Shown here in pieces: positions 1-8,611 of a DNA stretch of 64,000 nucleotides. Position 1 is the first letter of the stretch, and every line of letters begins with the position of its first letter. The DNA is from Ignavibacteria bacterium (GTDB lineage Bacteria > Bacteroidota > Ignavibacteria > UBA10030). Below the pieces are notes generated by a model that worked only from the letters and a program-made list of their open reading frames with translations, made no database searches and was not told the origin of the DNA. Location of the stretch: assembly GCA_016873805.1 (NCBI GenBank), contig VGVZ01000013.1:1-64000 (forward strand), given 5' to 3'. Both the position numbers and the translations under genes were made by a program.

Positions 1-104
1 GGGGGTTTAGTCCCGATACGACACACCCACCAACAAGACGAAGTCCCACCATGCTGAGTCCCGACTTCTGTCGAGATCGAAGCATGTCACGGGACGTAGT
101 CTTG

Positions 105-193
105 CGGAGAGGGGGGGATTCGAACCCCCGATAGAGTGTTACCCCTATAACGGTTTAGCAAACCGCCGCCTTCAGCCACTCGGCCACCTCTCC
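105..193 (-). tRNA. tRNA-Ser (anticodon GCT)
   Basis: The reverse strand folds as a class II tRNA. It has a 7-bp acceptor stem (GGAGAGG pairing with CCTCTCC), a D-arm, an anticodon loop reading TTTGCTAAA with anticodon GCT, a long variable arm of the serine type, and a T-arm containing GGTTCGAATCC. The discriminator is G, and CCA is not encoded. The anticodon reads AGC/AGU serine codons. Confidence 0.95.
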
Positions 194-317
194 AAGTCGC
201 AACCGGGAAGTCTACGGACAGATCGTTGCTTTCAGTCTGCAACGGTCGGGACATTTCAGATTTTCAGACTGAAATCGCAACAAAGATATTGAAAAGGCCC
301 CCCAGAAGCAAATAGAA

Positions 318-349
318 ATCCCGCTTACCGTCGGTCCGGCAAGCGGGAT
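318..349 (-). terminator. Rho-independent-like terminator of the FadL-family gene
   Basis: A 9-10 bp stem (ATCCCGCTT with AAGCGGGAT) with a short loop lies just downstream of the stop codon of the minus-strand outer-membrane protein gene. It is followed on the transcribed strand by TTTCTATTTG, which is only moderately T-rich. Its position between that gene and the tRNA suits a transcription terminator. Confidence 0.7.
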
Positions 350-373
350 CTGATTCACAGCCTGATACAAGAA

Positions 374-1621
374 CTAGAAACCGAAGCCGAAGTTGAACCC
401 GAACAGATTCGTCGAGTTTTCGTACTTCCCATTGAATCCGAAGCCGGAATCATTGACTTCCTGATTGAACGAGATGTACTGATACGCGGCGTCAACACGG
501 ATGTTCTTCGTCAACTGGTAGCCGAGACCGACGGTGAACTCATGCCGGTCTGCGCCCGGGAGGGACGGATCCATCGTCTTGGTCGGAATTGGGGTGGCAT
601 CGAAGACATAGCCCGCGCGCAGAGCCAGCGCATCCATTCGGTACTCACCGCCGACCTTGAACGAGTACGCATTCTCCCAATTCTTCGCGATTTTCACGTT
701 GTACAGAGGATTCGCAAACGTGGCGGCCAACTCGCTGTAGCTCTCCCACCCAACGTACTGAAAATCAGCGTTCAGGGTCAGCTCTGACATGACATCGTAC
801 GATATGCCGGCCCGGAAATCGTACGGCATTGTGAGCTTTGCAGCACCCTTCGAAGTCTTAAAGGTAGCTGCAAGAATCGGGTCGATAGTCGGGATTCCCA
901 CTGTGAGATTGCTGAACTTGATGTCACCTTCGAATTCAATCTCAGCAGAGTGACGATATGATGCTCCAATTGACAGGCCTTCAGTTGCCTTGTAGAGAAG
1001 TCCGAAGTTGAACGTATACGCGGCCTTTCCATCTCCCTCAAGATCGGTTTTGATATTCGTCGCTACTGGCAGCCCAGGAACGGAAGTAGTCACGCGATTC
1101 ATGATGATGCTGGAAACGATATAGTTGAATCCCGCACCAACAGCGATGTTATCTGTCAACTGGTATGCTACCGTCGGGTTGATATAGAAGGTCCTCAATT
1201 CCGTCTTGACAGCTGCAGATCTCCCAACCCAATTGCCCGGCCACTCGGATCCCAGACCGTAGGGATTGAATACACCAATGCCAAAGGACAACTTGTTGTC
1301 CATCGCATAGGCACCGTAGACGTTTATTGGCGTGAACGTCTTCTCCACGGCATCAGTCGCTGTGGTCAGCGGCTTTGGACCGGTGAACTTCAATGTCGGC
1401 ATGATCAACGTGGTTCCGGCCATCACATGCATTCCCTTCAGGTTTGCGAGTCCCGCAGGGTTGAAGTAGATCGCCGATGCATCAGAGGCCACGCCTACAA
1501 ACGCGTGTCCCATACCCATCGCCCTGGCATTCTGGGTTCCGGTTTGGAAACCGCCTGCGAATGCCGTGACGGCAAATGCACCGCACAGTACGGCAACCAC
1601 AATTATTGCACGTAAACGCAT
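374..1621 (-). CDS. FadL/OmpP1-family outer-membrane transport protein
   Basis: This is a 415-residue outer-membrane beta-barrel of the OmpP1/FadL/TodX family, which carries long-chain fatty acids or other hydrophobic compounds across the outer membrane. The chosen ATG is preceded by GGAGGTAAGT and opens a signal peptide (MRLRAIIVVAVLCGAFAVTA, cleaved near AFAGG). A longer frame starting 126 bases upstream lacks this ribosome site. Straight after the signal come the family hallmarks: NARAMGMGHAFVGVASDAS and YFNPAGLA. The rest alternates short beta strands and ends in a phenylalanine-terminated strand (FGFGF), as needed for BamA recognition. It is a single-gene unit with its own promoter and terminator. 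The substrate cannot be read from sequence; the neighbouring genes give no fatty-acid context. Confidence 0.88.
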   Translation of the reverse strand: MRLRAIIVVAVLCGAFAVTAFAGGFQTGTQNARAMGMGHAFVGVASDASAIYFNPAGLANLKGMHVMAGTTLIMPTLKFTGPKPLTTATDAVEKTFTPINVYGAYAMDNKLSFGIGVFNPYGLGSEWPGNWVGRSAAVKTELRTFYINPTVAYQLTDNIAVGAGFNYIVSSIIMNRVTTSVPGLPVATNIKTDLEGDGKAAYTFNFGLLYKATEGLSIGASYRHSAEIEFEGDIKFSNLTVGIPTIDPILAATFKTSKGAAKLTMPYDFRAGISYDVMSELTLNADFQYVGWESYSELAATFANPLYNVKIAKNWENAYSFKVGGEYRMDALALRAGYVFDATPIPTKTMDPSLPGADRHEFTVGLGYQLTKNIRVDAAYQYISFNQEVNDSGFGFNGKYENSTNLFGFNFGFGF

Positions 1622-1780
1622 ACTTACCTCCATTGGAGTGTGTGAAGATGGGTGAGTTGAGAAGCAGGAATTGTGAGTCTGAATTTCTTGGGGCGAGGGC
1701 GTGAGCATTCCGCGGATATCTCTCCATCCACGGGAGATCGAACTCAAATTCTGAAGATGTTTTCATATTCGGGTCGCACA

Positions 1781-1809
1781 AGTATACCAAACCGATGGTC
1801 TTTTGTCAA
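1781..1809 (-). promoter_or_regulatory. Promoter of the FadL-family gene
   Basis: The minus strand reads TTGACA, 17 bases, TATACT, a near-consensus housekeeping promoter. The -10 also reads TATACTTG, close to the TAnnTTTG box of Bacteroidota. The predicted transcript start lies about 150 bases upstream of the ATG at 1621, leaving a long untranslated leader in which I recognise no riboswitch. Confidence 0.7.
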
Positions 1810-1923
1810 TAGTGCAAAGAGCGGAGGGGAGATTTTCTTCACTGGACCGATTTGAGCGCCTACTTTGTCAAATCGTGGAATTTTGCAGAGAATCGGTACT
1901 CTCCGCGGGAACCTGTGCGGGTG

Positions 1924-1967
1924 GAAAAAAGAATGCCCCGACTCCTCCTCTGAGGGATCCAGGGCAT
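1924..1967 (-). terminator. Rho-independent terminator
   Basis: On the minus strand GATGCCC pairs with GGGGCATT around an internal partly paired segment and is followed by TTCTTTTTTCC. It lies 24-67 bases after the stop codon of the unknown gene at 1991-2782. Confidence 0.75.
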
Positions 1968-1990
1968 CTCCACAGCCAATGAAATCCTTG

Positions 1991-2782
1991 CTACTGGGTA
2001 TATTTCCACCAGGGGTAGTGATCCCGTTCCAAGACTTCCGCACTCGGCATCGGATAGAAGAGAAGCTCTTCCCCCGCCGCGAACCAGAATCCGTGACGGA
2101 TCAGGCGATAGGAGGCCTCAAAGAACGCGGAATTGAGACCGACCGTCTTCGTTCGCTTGTCGGGATTCTTCTTCAGTTCGATCAGGCAGTTGTAGAGGCG
2201 TGCCGGATGAACATCAGGGATGGGCGACTGCACCATGTCCAGACTCTGATGTTGTGCGAGGTACTCCTCCACGTTCAATTCAAATTGTGTGAAGATGATC
2301 TTGGGCGCCCCTTTGGACTTCGTCTGGCTCGTGATGAACTTTCCAAATGAGCGTTGATCAAGCGTGGAGGCGACGAGATTCCCGAGCGGGGTAATTTCCT
2401 GGTAGATCCGGATGAACCCCGGTTCATTCACCGCAGTGTACGGTGCCGAGGAGATCTTCAGCGACTTTCCATTGACGGTCACGAGGAACAAATCCCGCAG
2501 TGCCGTGAGGTCGACATGTTCGAGCACGGCATAGGAACTGATGAACTTCGTTTTCTTCGGCGTCCCGTCGGCGTGTGCAACCGTGAGCTCCAGGTACTTG
2601 TCGATCTCGAAATACGGATTGCGAAAGTTGATGTCAAGCTCAACGAATATCACCTTGCCGCTGAAATGTTTTGCACTTCCAATCGTATAATGCTCGGCGA
2701 ATTTCTCGGGGGGAATTTGCGATGCAACAAGGGCATTGATCGGGTAGACGATCATGTAGAGATGTTTTTGATACTCAGGCAT
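1991..2782 (-). CDS. Unknown protein, 263 aa
   Basis: I do not recognise this protein. It is 263 residues long, has no signal peptide, no membrane segment and no obvious catalytic motif, and looks like a soluble cytoplasmic protein of mixed alpha/beta composition. Notable stretches are HYTIGSAKHFSGKVIFVELD near residue 31, a basic KSKGAPKIIFTQFELNVEE near 155, and an aromatic C-terminus (HYPWWKYTQ). The open frame ends at a good terminator, and codon use is like that of its neighbours, so it is probably a real gene. No convincing ribosome site precedes the ATG. It stands alone between the FadL-family gene and an acetyltransferase, and that context does not suggest a role. Confidence 0.65.
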   Translation of the reverse strand: MPEYQKHLYMIVYPINALVASQIPPEKFAEHYTIGSAKHFSGKVIFVELDINFRNPYFEIDKYLELTVAHADGTPKKTKFISSYAVLEHVDLTALRDLFLVTVNGKSLKISSAPYTAVNEPGFIRIYQEITPLGNLVASTLDQRSFGKFITSQTKSKGAPKIIFTQFELNVEEYLAQHQSLDMVQSPIPDVHPARLYNCLIELKKNPDKRTKTVGLNSAFFEASYRLIRHGFWFAAGEELLFYPMPSAEVLERDHYPWWKYTQ

Positions 2783-3080
2783 GGTCAGATGGAATTGTTT
2801 GACAAAATCTCATCCGCAACATACGCGGGTCATCCGTCAGCCGTTTTCGGGCTCACGAATGACTCAAGATATCGAAAACTCGATTCTGAAGCAAACGCCA
2901 AATAACTTGACCTGGGCGGAGTCAGGCGCGTACACTGTACCTCCATTCTTGCCCTCTTGCAGCAACATGACGAAAGTGTGCTGTAGGAATTCAAGGTCGA
3001 AGAGAGCGAGCGCGTCGGAGATGGTTCCGGCGCACTCTCAGATCTTGGGAAAGAGCTCATCGTGAAGCAGGGGACCTTCG
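2783..3080. other. Intergenic stretch without a supported gene
   Basis: About 300 bases separate the unknown gene from the acetyltransferase gene. Short open frames exist on both strands, but none has a start, ribosome site and recognisable product together. One minus-strand frame in the middle (containing ALFDLEFLQHTFVMLLQEGK) reads like real protein but is closed by a stop codon at both ends. It may be a decayed C-terminal remnant. Confidence 0.4.
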
Positions 3081-3653
3081 CTACCAATCCTGACCCTGCA
3101 GATCAAATGCGCCGGAGTCTCCTACTAGCCGATTAAAGAGGCTCTTGGAGCACACGGGTGCAATCATTCCCCCGTCGCTGTAGTAAGCTCTTCCTGATAA
3201 GCCCGTTGCTTTGTATGTTCTATTCAAAGGAACAAATCCTACCTGAGCGTAAAGCGAACGCAATTTCGTCAAGTCTGTACACAGAAACGCAACATCGCAA
3301 GCATTCTTCCTCAAAACCTTCATACTCTCAATCAATAGTCGAACGGCAATTCCTTTTCGTCGGTGTTTTCGGTGAGTACAAACACCGCCCAGGCCACCCA
3401 GCATGAGATTCCTCTTCCCGTATCGTATTCTTCTTTTGTGCAGATTGACGACACCAACGATTTCGTCCTCCAGATAGCCGGCAACGTATCCAAAGGGAAT
3501 TGTACCATACCGGTCATCCTGGTGTTCGAGTGCTTCCGGAGTCCACTCCATGAACCGGAACTGAAAATACAACATGCTTTGTGTTGTCTTTCTGTCCGGC
3601 TGTTCAATAACTCGAATATCGATTTGAACCCGGGTGTCGGGATGGATGATCAT
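3081..3653 (-). CDS. GNAT-family N-acetyltransferase
   Basis: This 190-residue cytoplasmic protein belongs to the GNAT superfamily, which moves an acetyl group from acetyl-CoA to an amine. The acetyl-CoA pyrophosphate loop (motif A) is visible near residues 88-105 as GVCTHRKHRRKGIAVRLL, matching the R-x-x-G-x-G/A pattern. It is preceded by the typical strand that samples substrate (EIVGVVNLHKRRI, near residue 64) and followed by a C-terminal LYAQVGFVP motif near 138. Nothing indicates the acceptor, and aminoglycoside resistance cannot be claimed. The gene stands alone, 142 bases downstream of the phosphoesterase gene, and could be the last gene of that run. Confidence 0.8.
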   Translation of the reverse strand: MIIHPDTRVQIDIRVIEQPDRKTTQSMLYFQFRFMEWTPEALEHQDDRYGTIPFGYVAGYLEDEIVGVVNLHKRRIRYGKRNLMLGGLGGVCTHRKHRRKGIAVRLLIESMKVLRKNACDVAFLCTDLTKLRSLYAQVGFVPLNRTYKATGLSGRAYYSDGGMIAPVCSKSLFNRLVGDSGAFDLQGQDW

Positions 3654-3795
3654 AATGAATCCCCGATTGTCCGTCTCTTGGAACTTCTCGCAGCCTGTTG
3701 AAATATCATGGGAGATATTTCTCGATGCGCGTCAAGAGTGTACCCTGTTTCACGATGCGTGCAGTCCTCGTGACCTGCACATCATTCGCCCGATC

Positions 3796-4986
3796 TCATT
3801 TGAGCAGTTGAGTATGCCTCAGTTCGTAGTTTCCTTCAAAGTCCTTGTCCCGATAGATCTCGACTTTGACTGACGCCTTGTTCACAGTGATCTTGAGAAA
3901 CGAACTTCTTCTCCACTCCGTATGTTCCCAGAATCGTGTCGAATATTTCTCGACCTGAGAAGTACCCTTTTGACAGTTTTGATAAAATTCGTTCAGTCTG
4001 AAAATCGTCTGACTGTCAGTCAGATCTTTGTATGACTTCACAGGATCGAGTCCAAGATTGAAAATGAATTTCTTCAGCTCCTTGTCTTCTGATCTATACA
4101 ACTTCCCTATTGCAGTTTTCCAATCGACTCCCAAACGCTTTCCGTGCTCGACCTCTTTTAGTATTCGGGAATAGAGTTTTTCAGGCGTATAATCGCCTTC
4201 GTGACCGTAAATATGTCCGGAGCTCAGCAGCCATAGCCCGTTGATATTTGCATACGAGATACAATGAGTATGTCCGCTGATATATGCCGTAACTCCATAC
4301 TTTAGAAGAAGTTTTTGGAACTCCAGACTGTTGTCGGCGTATTGGTCCAGGGAATTTCCCAAATGACGTTGCGTTCCGTTATCCAGATCAAGGACGGGAA
4401 TGATCGGTTCGTGGCCAAAAACAAAGATGGACTTCTTCTTGTTTTGCTGGAGGTCACGTTCCAGCCATTCAAGTAGTTCGGGAACGATGTTTCCATCTGC
4501 CCCGGTATCTGTTTTTCCGTCAAAGTACACATTCAAAACAACAAGATGCACATCATTCCAATCAAAGGAATAGGTTGTTTCTTCGCTACCCGGCGGACCT
4601 TTTCTCACGAGTCGCGGAAGTGATCTATCCCCCTTGTTCAGATTTCTGAAGAACTGAATATTCGAATCGACTTCAATATCATGGTTTCCCACGACAAAGT
4701 ACCACGGATAGTCTTCACCAAACACTTTCTTCACCAGATTATCTGTGGCTTGCGACGGATCAAGATCTCCAACAAGAACCATGAAGGAACCTTGACCAAC
4801 GTTCTTCATCGCATCAAAACCACCCAGCGTGAATTCTTTTGAATGGTACTGTTCCGTTGCGTGTGATCGGTGATCACTTGCGACGATAAATGTGAGCCCG
4901 TCATCAGCCTGATGAGGTGAACACGATAGGGAAACAAAAATGATCGCAATCCAGATAACCATCAACGCACGGGCGTTCTTCTTCAC
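3796..4986 (-). CDS. Calcineurin-like metallophosphoesterase lipoprotein
   Basis: This 396-residue exported phosphoesterase probably acts in the periplasm as a lipid-anchored enzyme. The N-terminal signal ends in a lipobox (FVSLSCS, Cys22). The binuclear metal site of calcineurin-type phosphoesterases is complete: IVASDHRSH near residue 34, GDLD near 73, GNHDIE near 101, a later FGHEP near 190, and GHTH near 238. Translation appears to start at GTG preceded by GGAAACT. It is the last clear member of the run TonB receptor, phytase, organophosphate transporter, PfkB kinase, phosphoesterase, with 40 bases to the kinase gene. A role in removing phosphate from partly dephosphorylated inositol phosphates or other phosphate esters is an inference from that position; the family alone does not define a substrate. 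Confidence 0.82.
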   Translation of the reverse strand: MKKNARALMVIWIAIIFVSLSCSPHQADDGLTFIVASDHRSHATEQYHSKEFTLGGFDAMKNVGQGSFMVLVGDLDPSQATDNLVKKVFGEDYPWYFVVGNHDIEVDSNIQFFRNLNKGDRSLPRLVRKGPPGSEETTYSFDWNDVHLVVLNVYFDGKTDTGADGNIVPELLEWLERDLQQNKKKSIFVFGHEPIIPVLDLDNGTQRHLGNSLDQYADNSLEFQKLLLKYGVTAYISGHTHCISYANINGLWLLSSGHIYGHEGDYTPEKLYSRILKEVEHGKRLGVDWKTAIGKLYRSEDKELKKFIFNLGLDPVKSYKDLTDSQTIFRLNEFYQNCQKGTSQVEKYSTRFWEHTEWRRSSFLKITVNKASVKVEIYRDKDFEGNYELRHTQLLK

Positions 4987-5026
4987 TGGAGTTTCCTTTC
5001 ATATTGAAGAAAACATTTGCAGGTTC

Positions 5027-5917
5027 CTATGTGTATTTGGCTTCAATGAGAGCCACGACCTCATGTTCAGGCTGCAGAAATGGTCCTTCCCGTTCCATCT
5101 TCAGGCTTGTGACAGCAGCGGACCACACAATTGCACGTTCCGGCGACTCAGTCAGTCTTTTTGCCATGTAAGAGGCGATACAGGTATCGCCCCTGCCGCT
5201 CCGTCCGACCAGACTCTTCGCGTGGAAGTCGGCTTCATGGAAGACTCCATCGGCCAGAACGAGAATTCCTTTTTGGTGCGTAATGACAACTTCCCGAGGT
5301 CCCCATGATGCGATGATCGAGGCCGCTTTTCTCTTGTCCGCCTCCCCTGTCAACGCTTCGGCCTCGACAACATCTGCTTTCAGAACATCGATCAACGCGA
5401 GATACTCCTTCTTCTCCGGCCAGACAGCATTGACAAGCGTACAATCAGGCGCAATAGTCCGGATAAATCCCTGAATATCGGCAACAAGAATAGCCTTCTT
5501 CATTCTAAGGCTCTGTACCACGCCAAAAGGAATTTCGCCGCGGATCGAGCCGTTGATCAGAAACGCCTTTGCTTCGAGAGTATTGAATTGATCGGGAGTG
5601 AATGATCCAGCGGTCGCTGTACACTTCAGAATCCGTTTGTCGGGATCCGAGGTTGGATAGATGAGTTGCATGTGTGTTGAGGAAGGAGAAAAGGAGGGAT
5701 ACACATCAATTCCCACGCTGACAAGTCTTTCCAAAACATGTTTGTCTTCTCTGGCCAGGCGCGTCACAGCCGCAACGCGGAGTCCCAGCATGCGAGCTGC
5801 GTGCGCTCCATAGTTGAACCCTCCGCCGTCAAGCATTCGTGTATCAGAGGGCGTGATGATCGTATCTTTCGTGTAGTTCCCAAATATAACAATGTCGTAC
5901 TCTTTCACCGATTGCAC
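5027..5917 (-). CDS. iolK: PfkB-family inositol-cluster kinase, IolK (TM0415)-like
   Basis: This 296-residue cytoplasmic kinase of the ribokinase/PfkB family transfers phosphate from ATP to a sugar-like hydroxyl. The C-terminal PfkB signature GRSGRGDTCIASYMAKR carries the anion hole and the catalytic aspartate (near residue 247). From memory of the Thermotoga maritima TM0415 protein in the inositol cluster, shared blocks include ADIQGFIR, VEAEALTG, GRSGRGDTC and AAVTSLKM, so I place it in that subgroup rather than with fructokinases. Related archaeal and bacterial members phosphorylate myo-inositol. The GTG start is preceded by AGGAGA. It follows the organophosphate transporter gene by 21 bases, in a transcription run with phytase. 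It is detached from the iolM-G operon, unlike in Thermotoga. The exact substrate (myo-inositol or a keto acid downstream) is uncertain. Confidence 0.78.
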   Translation of the reverse strand: MQSVKEYDIVIFGNYTKDTIITPSDTRMLDGGGFNYGAHAARMLGLRVAAVTRLAREDKHVLERLVSVGIDVYPSFSPSSTHMQLIYPTSDPDKRILKCTATAGSFTPDQFNTLEAKAFLINGSIRGEIPFGVVQSLRMKKAILVADIQGFIRTIAPDCTLVNAVWPEKKEYLALIDVLKADVVEAEALTGEADKRKAASIIASWGPREVVITHQKGILVLADGVFHEADFHAKSLVGRSGRGDTCIASYMAKRLTESPERAIVWSAAVTSLKMEREGPFLQPEHEVVALIEAKYT

Positions 5918-5938
5918 GGCACAATCTCCTATCGTGAG

Positions 5939-7288
5939 CTATTCGCGGACTCTGGCCTTCCAGAGCGATGTTGCGAGGATGAATGAAACGACCGATGCCC
6001 CCACCCAGAAGAGGACGGCCGCGCTGAAGTCATACTGCCGCACACCATCCACCATGGTCATTCCTTTTTCAATCAGATAACCACTTATCCGTTCCTGCGT
6101 GGCGGCCCCGATGTAGCTGAAGACACCGATGAATCCCATCGCAGCGCCTGCCGCCTTCTTCGGTGCAATATCGGTAGCAAACAGACCACCAAGCGTGGTC
6201 ACGAGGCCGTTGAGCGAGAATCCGTACAGGAGGAATGCAAAGGTCAGCAAAACCGGTTGATGCGGTGGAGAGAAAAAGATGAGGAACAATGAAATGACTT
6301 CCAGGACTCCGAAAATCATTGTGACGGGGGGACGTCTCGCGTGAAAGAGCTTATCAGACGCGTAGCCGTATGCGACGCATCCGATAATCCCTGCCACAGT
6401 ATTCAATCCCAGCATCCCTCCCGCTTCAATGAGCGAGTATCCTTTTTCCTCTTGGAGATACAGGATCCCCCAGCTGTTGATAGCGTATCTGGTCACGTAC
6501 ATCGTCGCCGATGAAAGCGCCAGAATCCATATCGATCGGATTTTCAGGATGGATTTCTGCAAAGCCCAAATGCTTGGTTCCTGGTCCTGCACCGCCACCG
6601 GCACCCCGTGGTCATTTCTCCAATCAGCCACCGAGGGCAAGCCGAGCGTTTGCGGCCGGTCCTGCATATAGATATACACGAGAAACGAGACGATAATGCA
6701 GATGACAGCGGGTCCGATAAAACCCGCTTGCCAGCCAAAGTAGCTGACCAGTCCTGCAATACCGACAAAGGTCAATCCCTCACCGAGCGAATGCGCTGTG
6801 CTCCACACCCCATATCGGCGCCCCCGTTCATTGTTGCTGAACCATTGAGCCATCGCGACCATCCCCGACGGCGCACCGAATCCCTGAAACCAACCGTTCA
6901 ATCCCCACAGGACAACCCACGTCACCAAGCCGGTGGTAAATCCCATTGTCATGTTGATGAGGGCCGAGACCAAGACACCAAACGCAAAGAACTTCTTCAT
7001 GTTGGCATGGTCGGCCAGGAATCCGTTCGTGAGCTTGCCGAAGGCATACGTGTAAAAGATGGCCGAGCCGATGATGCCGAGTTCTTCGGCATTGAATATT
7101 CCGGCGTCGATCACAGGTTTTTTGACGACGGAGAGTGCGAGACGACACGTGTACACGAAGCCGTACCCGATTGTAATCGCCATCATAATCTGAAAGCGAT
7201 ACCGGCGGTATAAGGAGCTAACTCTCTCCGGATCCGCGATCAGGGCGATGTCTTGTCCGGTGGAAAAATAGCGGAGGGGATTCGTCAT
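5939..7288 (-). CDS. Organophosphate:phosphate antiporter family MFS transporter (GlpT/UhpT-like)
   Basis: This 449-residue inner-membrane protein has about 12 transmembrane helices and the features of the organophosphate:Pi antiporter family of MFS (GlpT, UhpT, UhpC). An N-terminal RYRFQIMMAITIGYGFVYTCR segment opens helix 1, and the family signature around GVWSTAHSLGEGLTF lies near residue 160, followed by GWQAGFIGP. Members exchange phosphate esters such as glycerol 3-phosphate or hexose 6-phosphate for inorganic phosphate. The gene sits between the phytase (42 bases upstream) and the inositol-type kinase (21 bases downstream), with AAAGGA before its ATG. Import of inositol monophosphate, or of another phosphate ester released by the phytase or phosphoesterase, is a reasonable inference, but the substrate is not readable from sequence. 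Confidence 0.82.
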   Translation of the reverse strand: MTNPLRYFSTGQDIALIADPERVSSLYRRYRFQIMMAITIGYGFVYTCRLALSVVKKPVIDAGIFNAEELGIIGSAIFYTYAFGKLTNGFLADHANMKKFFAFGVLVSALINMTMGFTTGLVTWVVLWGLNGWFQGFGAPSGMVAMAQWFSNNERGRRYGVWSTAHSLGEGLTFVGIAGLVSYFGWQAGFIGPAVICIIVSFLVYIYMQDRPQTLGLPSVADWRNDHGVPVAVQDQEPSIWALQKSILKIRSIWILALSSATMYVTRYAINSWGILYLQEEKGYSLIEAGGMLGLNTVAGIIGCVAYGYASDKLFHARRPPVTMIFGVLEVISLFLIFFSPPHQPVLLTFAFLLYGFSLNGLVTTLGGLFATDIAPKKAAGAAMGFIGVFSYIGAATQERISGYLIEKGMTMVDGVRQYDFSAAVLFWVGASVVSFILATSLWKARVRE

Positions 7289-7330
7289 TCAGGTTCCTTT
7301 GCGGTTGGATGGTCAGTCTGCCTGCTATTT

Positions 7331-8437
7331 CTACCGGACGCCGTTGGGAGCCCGCACGAGATCCTTCCCCGCAATGTCATCCCACGAATAGTAGTGGTAC
7401 GTTCGATCCGTCGACATCACAACAAACAAACCTGATGGGAATCGACTGTCGATCACCGCGCTGGTGATTTCCGAGCCATCGCTATCAACCGCAGAAACCG
7501 TTACGATCTTCACCAGCTTGTGGCTGTGCGGATTGCCTTGTTCCCCTTCTCTTGTGAAGATCTGAAATTTATTGGCTTGCTGATCGGAGACAAGGATGTA
7601 TCCCGTTCCATCATTGATCGTGTAGATGGATATGCCTTCATGGTCCCCCGCGAACCCCGTTGTTGCGAAGCGTGCAAGCTCAAGATTCCCTTCCGGACGA
7701 TCAGGATCAGCGTAGTATTTGCGCACTCCGAATTGCTCGTCGGAATAGTACACATATCCGAGTTCATCATCGACAGCGATCGCTTCAATTTCTTTTTTGC
7801 CGCTCCAGAGTCCGAATTCCCTCACCTTGATACCCCGCACGTTGCCTTTTCCGTCATCCTCGAGGCGGTACTGCCATAAATATCCCCCGCTGGTTGGACC
7901 CTCTTTTCGGCTTACCACTGCGTACACGACCCCATCTTTTGGCCGCTTATAGAGGGAGATTCCCATTGGGTCCCGTTGAGCCTGGCCCTCAAAGACTTCG
8001 ATTCCACCATTGTCGATGGGCTTCATATCCGGGAGCCTGTAGACTCGCAGCTTGTTCGTCAGACGTTCTGTCGTTACGGCGATGTCGACGAGCCCTCCGG
8101 CGAGAGAAAGACCGTACTCCACATCGACGTTGTTCGGACGTTTCAAACCCGAAACTGTCTTCTCGTGTAAGATCTTTCCGTTCACGTCGAAAACAAAAAT
8201 CGCGCCGTCCTCATCTTTGTCTGTGCCTAGAATCAGACTCTTTGATCGATCGGTCGGATGAAGCCAGAGCGCAGGATCGTCGGAGTCGTATCTGACCGGT
8301 TCGGTCACTACGATTGCCTTTAACACTGCTTCGTCTGCGCTTCGCTGATTTGTCGTGCAACCAGAGACCGCAGCGAGCAGCATCAAGGGGAATAGATACG
8401 CAAGTTGTATCCACGTCTTTTTTCGCGTTTTGTTCAT
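7331..8437 (-). CDS. Beta-propeller phytase lipoprotein (3-phytase)
   Basis: The predicted product (368 residues) is a calcium-dependent beta-propeller phytase that removes phosphates from myo-inositol hexakisphosphate. It starts at an ATG preceded by AGGAGC, and a signal peptide ends in a lipobox (LLAAVSGC), so it is likely lipid-anchored in the periplasm or at the surface. Family landmarks appear in order: DSDDPALWLHPTDRSKSLIL near residue 52, GTDKDEDGAIFVFD, RPNNVDVEYG near 100, EIEAIAVDDELGYVYYSDE near 215 and GDHEGISIY near 265. These acidic stretches form the Ca2+ and phosphate sites. The length is normal for the family. It lies 174 bases downstream of a TonB receptor and upstream of the organophosphate transporter and inositol kinase, which supports a phytate-scavenging role. 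Phosphate rather than carbon supply remains an alternative purpose. Confidence 0.93.
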   Translation of the reverse strand: MNKTRKKTWIQLAYLFPLMLLAAVSGCTTNQRSADEAVLKAIVVTEPVRYDSDDPALWLHPTDRSKSLILGTDKDEDGAIFVFDVNGKILHEKTVSGLKRPNNVDVEYGLSLAGGLVDIAVTTERLTNKLRVYRLPDMKPIDNGGIEVFEGQAQRDPMGISLYKRPKDGVVYAVVSRKEGPTSGGYLWQYRLEDDGKGNVRGIKVREFGLWSGKKEIEAIAVDDELGYVYYSDEQFGVRKYYADPDRPEGNLELARFATTGFAGDHEGISIYTINDGTGYILVSDQQANKFQIFTREGEQGNPHSHKLVKIVTVSAVDSDGSEITSAVIDSRFPSGLFVVMSTDRTYHYYSWDDIAGKDLVRAPNGVR

Positions 8438-8611
8438 ATCAAAGCTCCTTTCATGGATTGCGTGGACCCTCTCAAGTGTAGGTAAAAGAACGCGGTAGCT
8501 CGTAGCCAAACGGAGCAATCCGTCAACACGTTCGCTGCGATGCTACCGCTATTTCCGAGACCTATGGTTCATCGAACCGTCGATATTCACGGTTGCAGAA
8601 GTCAGCAATCC

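Noticed and set aside
1-104. Possible second tRNA or small RNA before tRNA-Ser
   Set aside because: The stretch has inverted GTCCCG/CGGGAC pieces but no tRNA fold or known RNA motif; nothing is called.
542-787. Open frames on the plus strand opposite the FadL-family gene
   Set aside because: Shadow of the real minus-strand gene; no ribosome site and no recognisable protein. The same reasoning applies to the many other overlapping frames.
2830-3087. 85-residue minus-strand frame before the acetyltransferase
   Set aside because: Serine- and cysteine-rich sequence with no family resemblance, overlapping the end of the acetyltransferase gene; judged non-coding.
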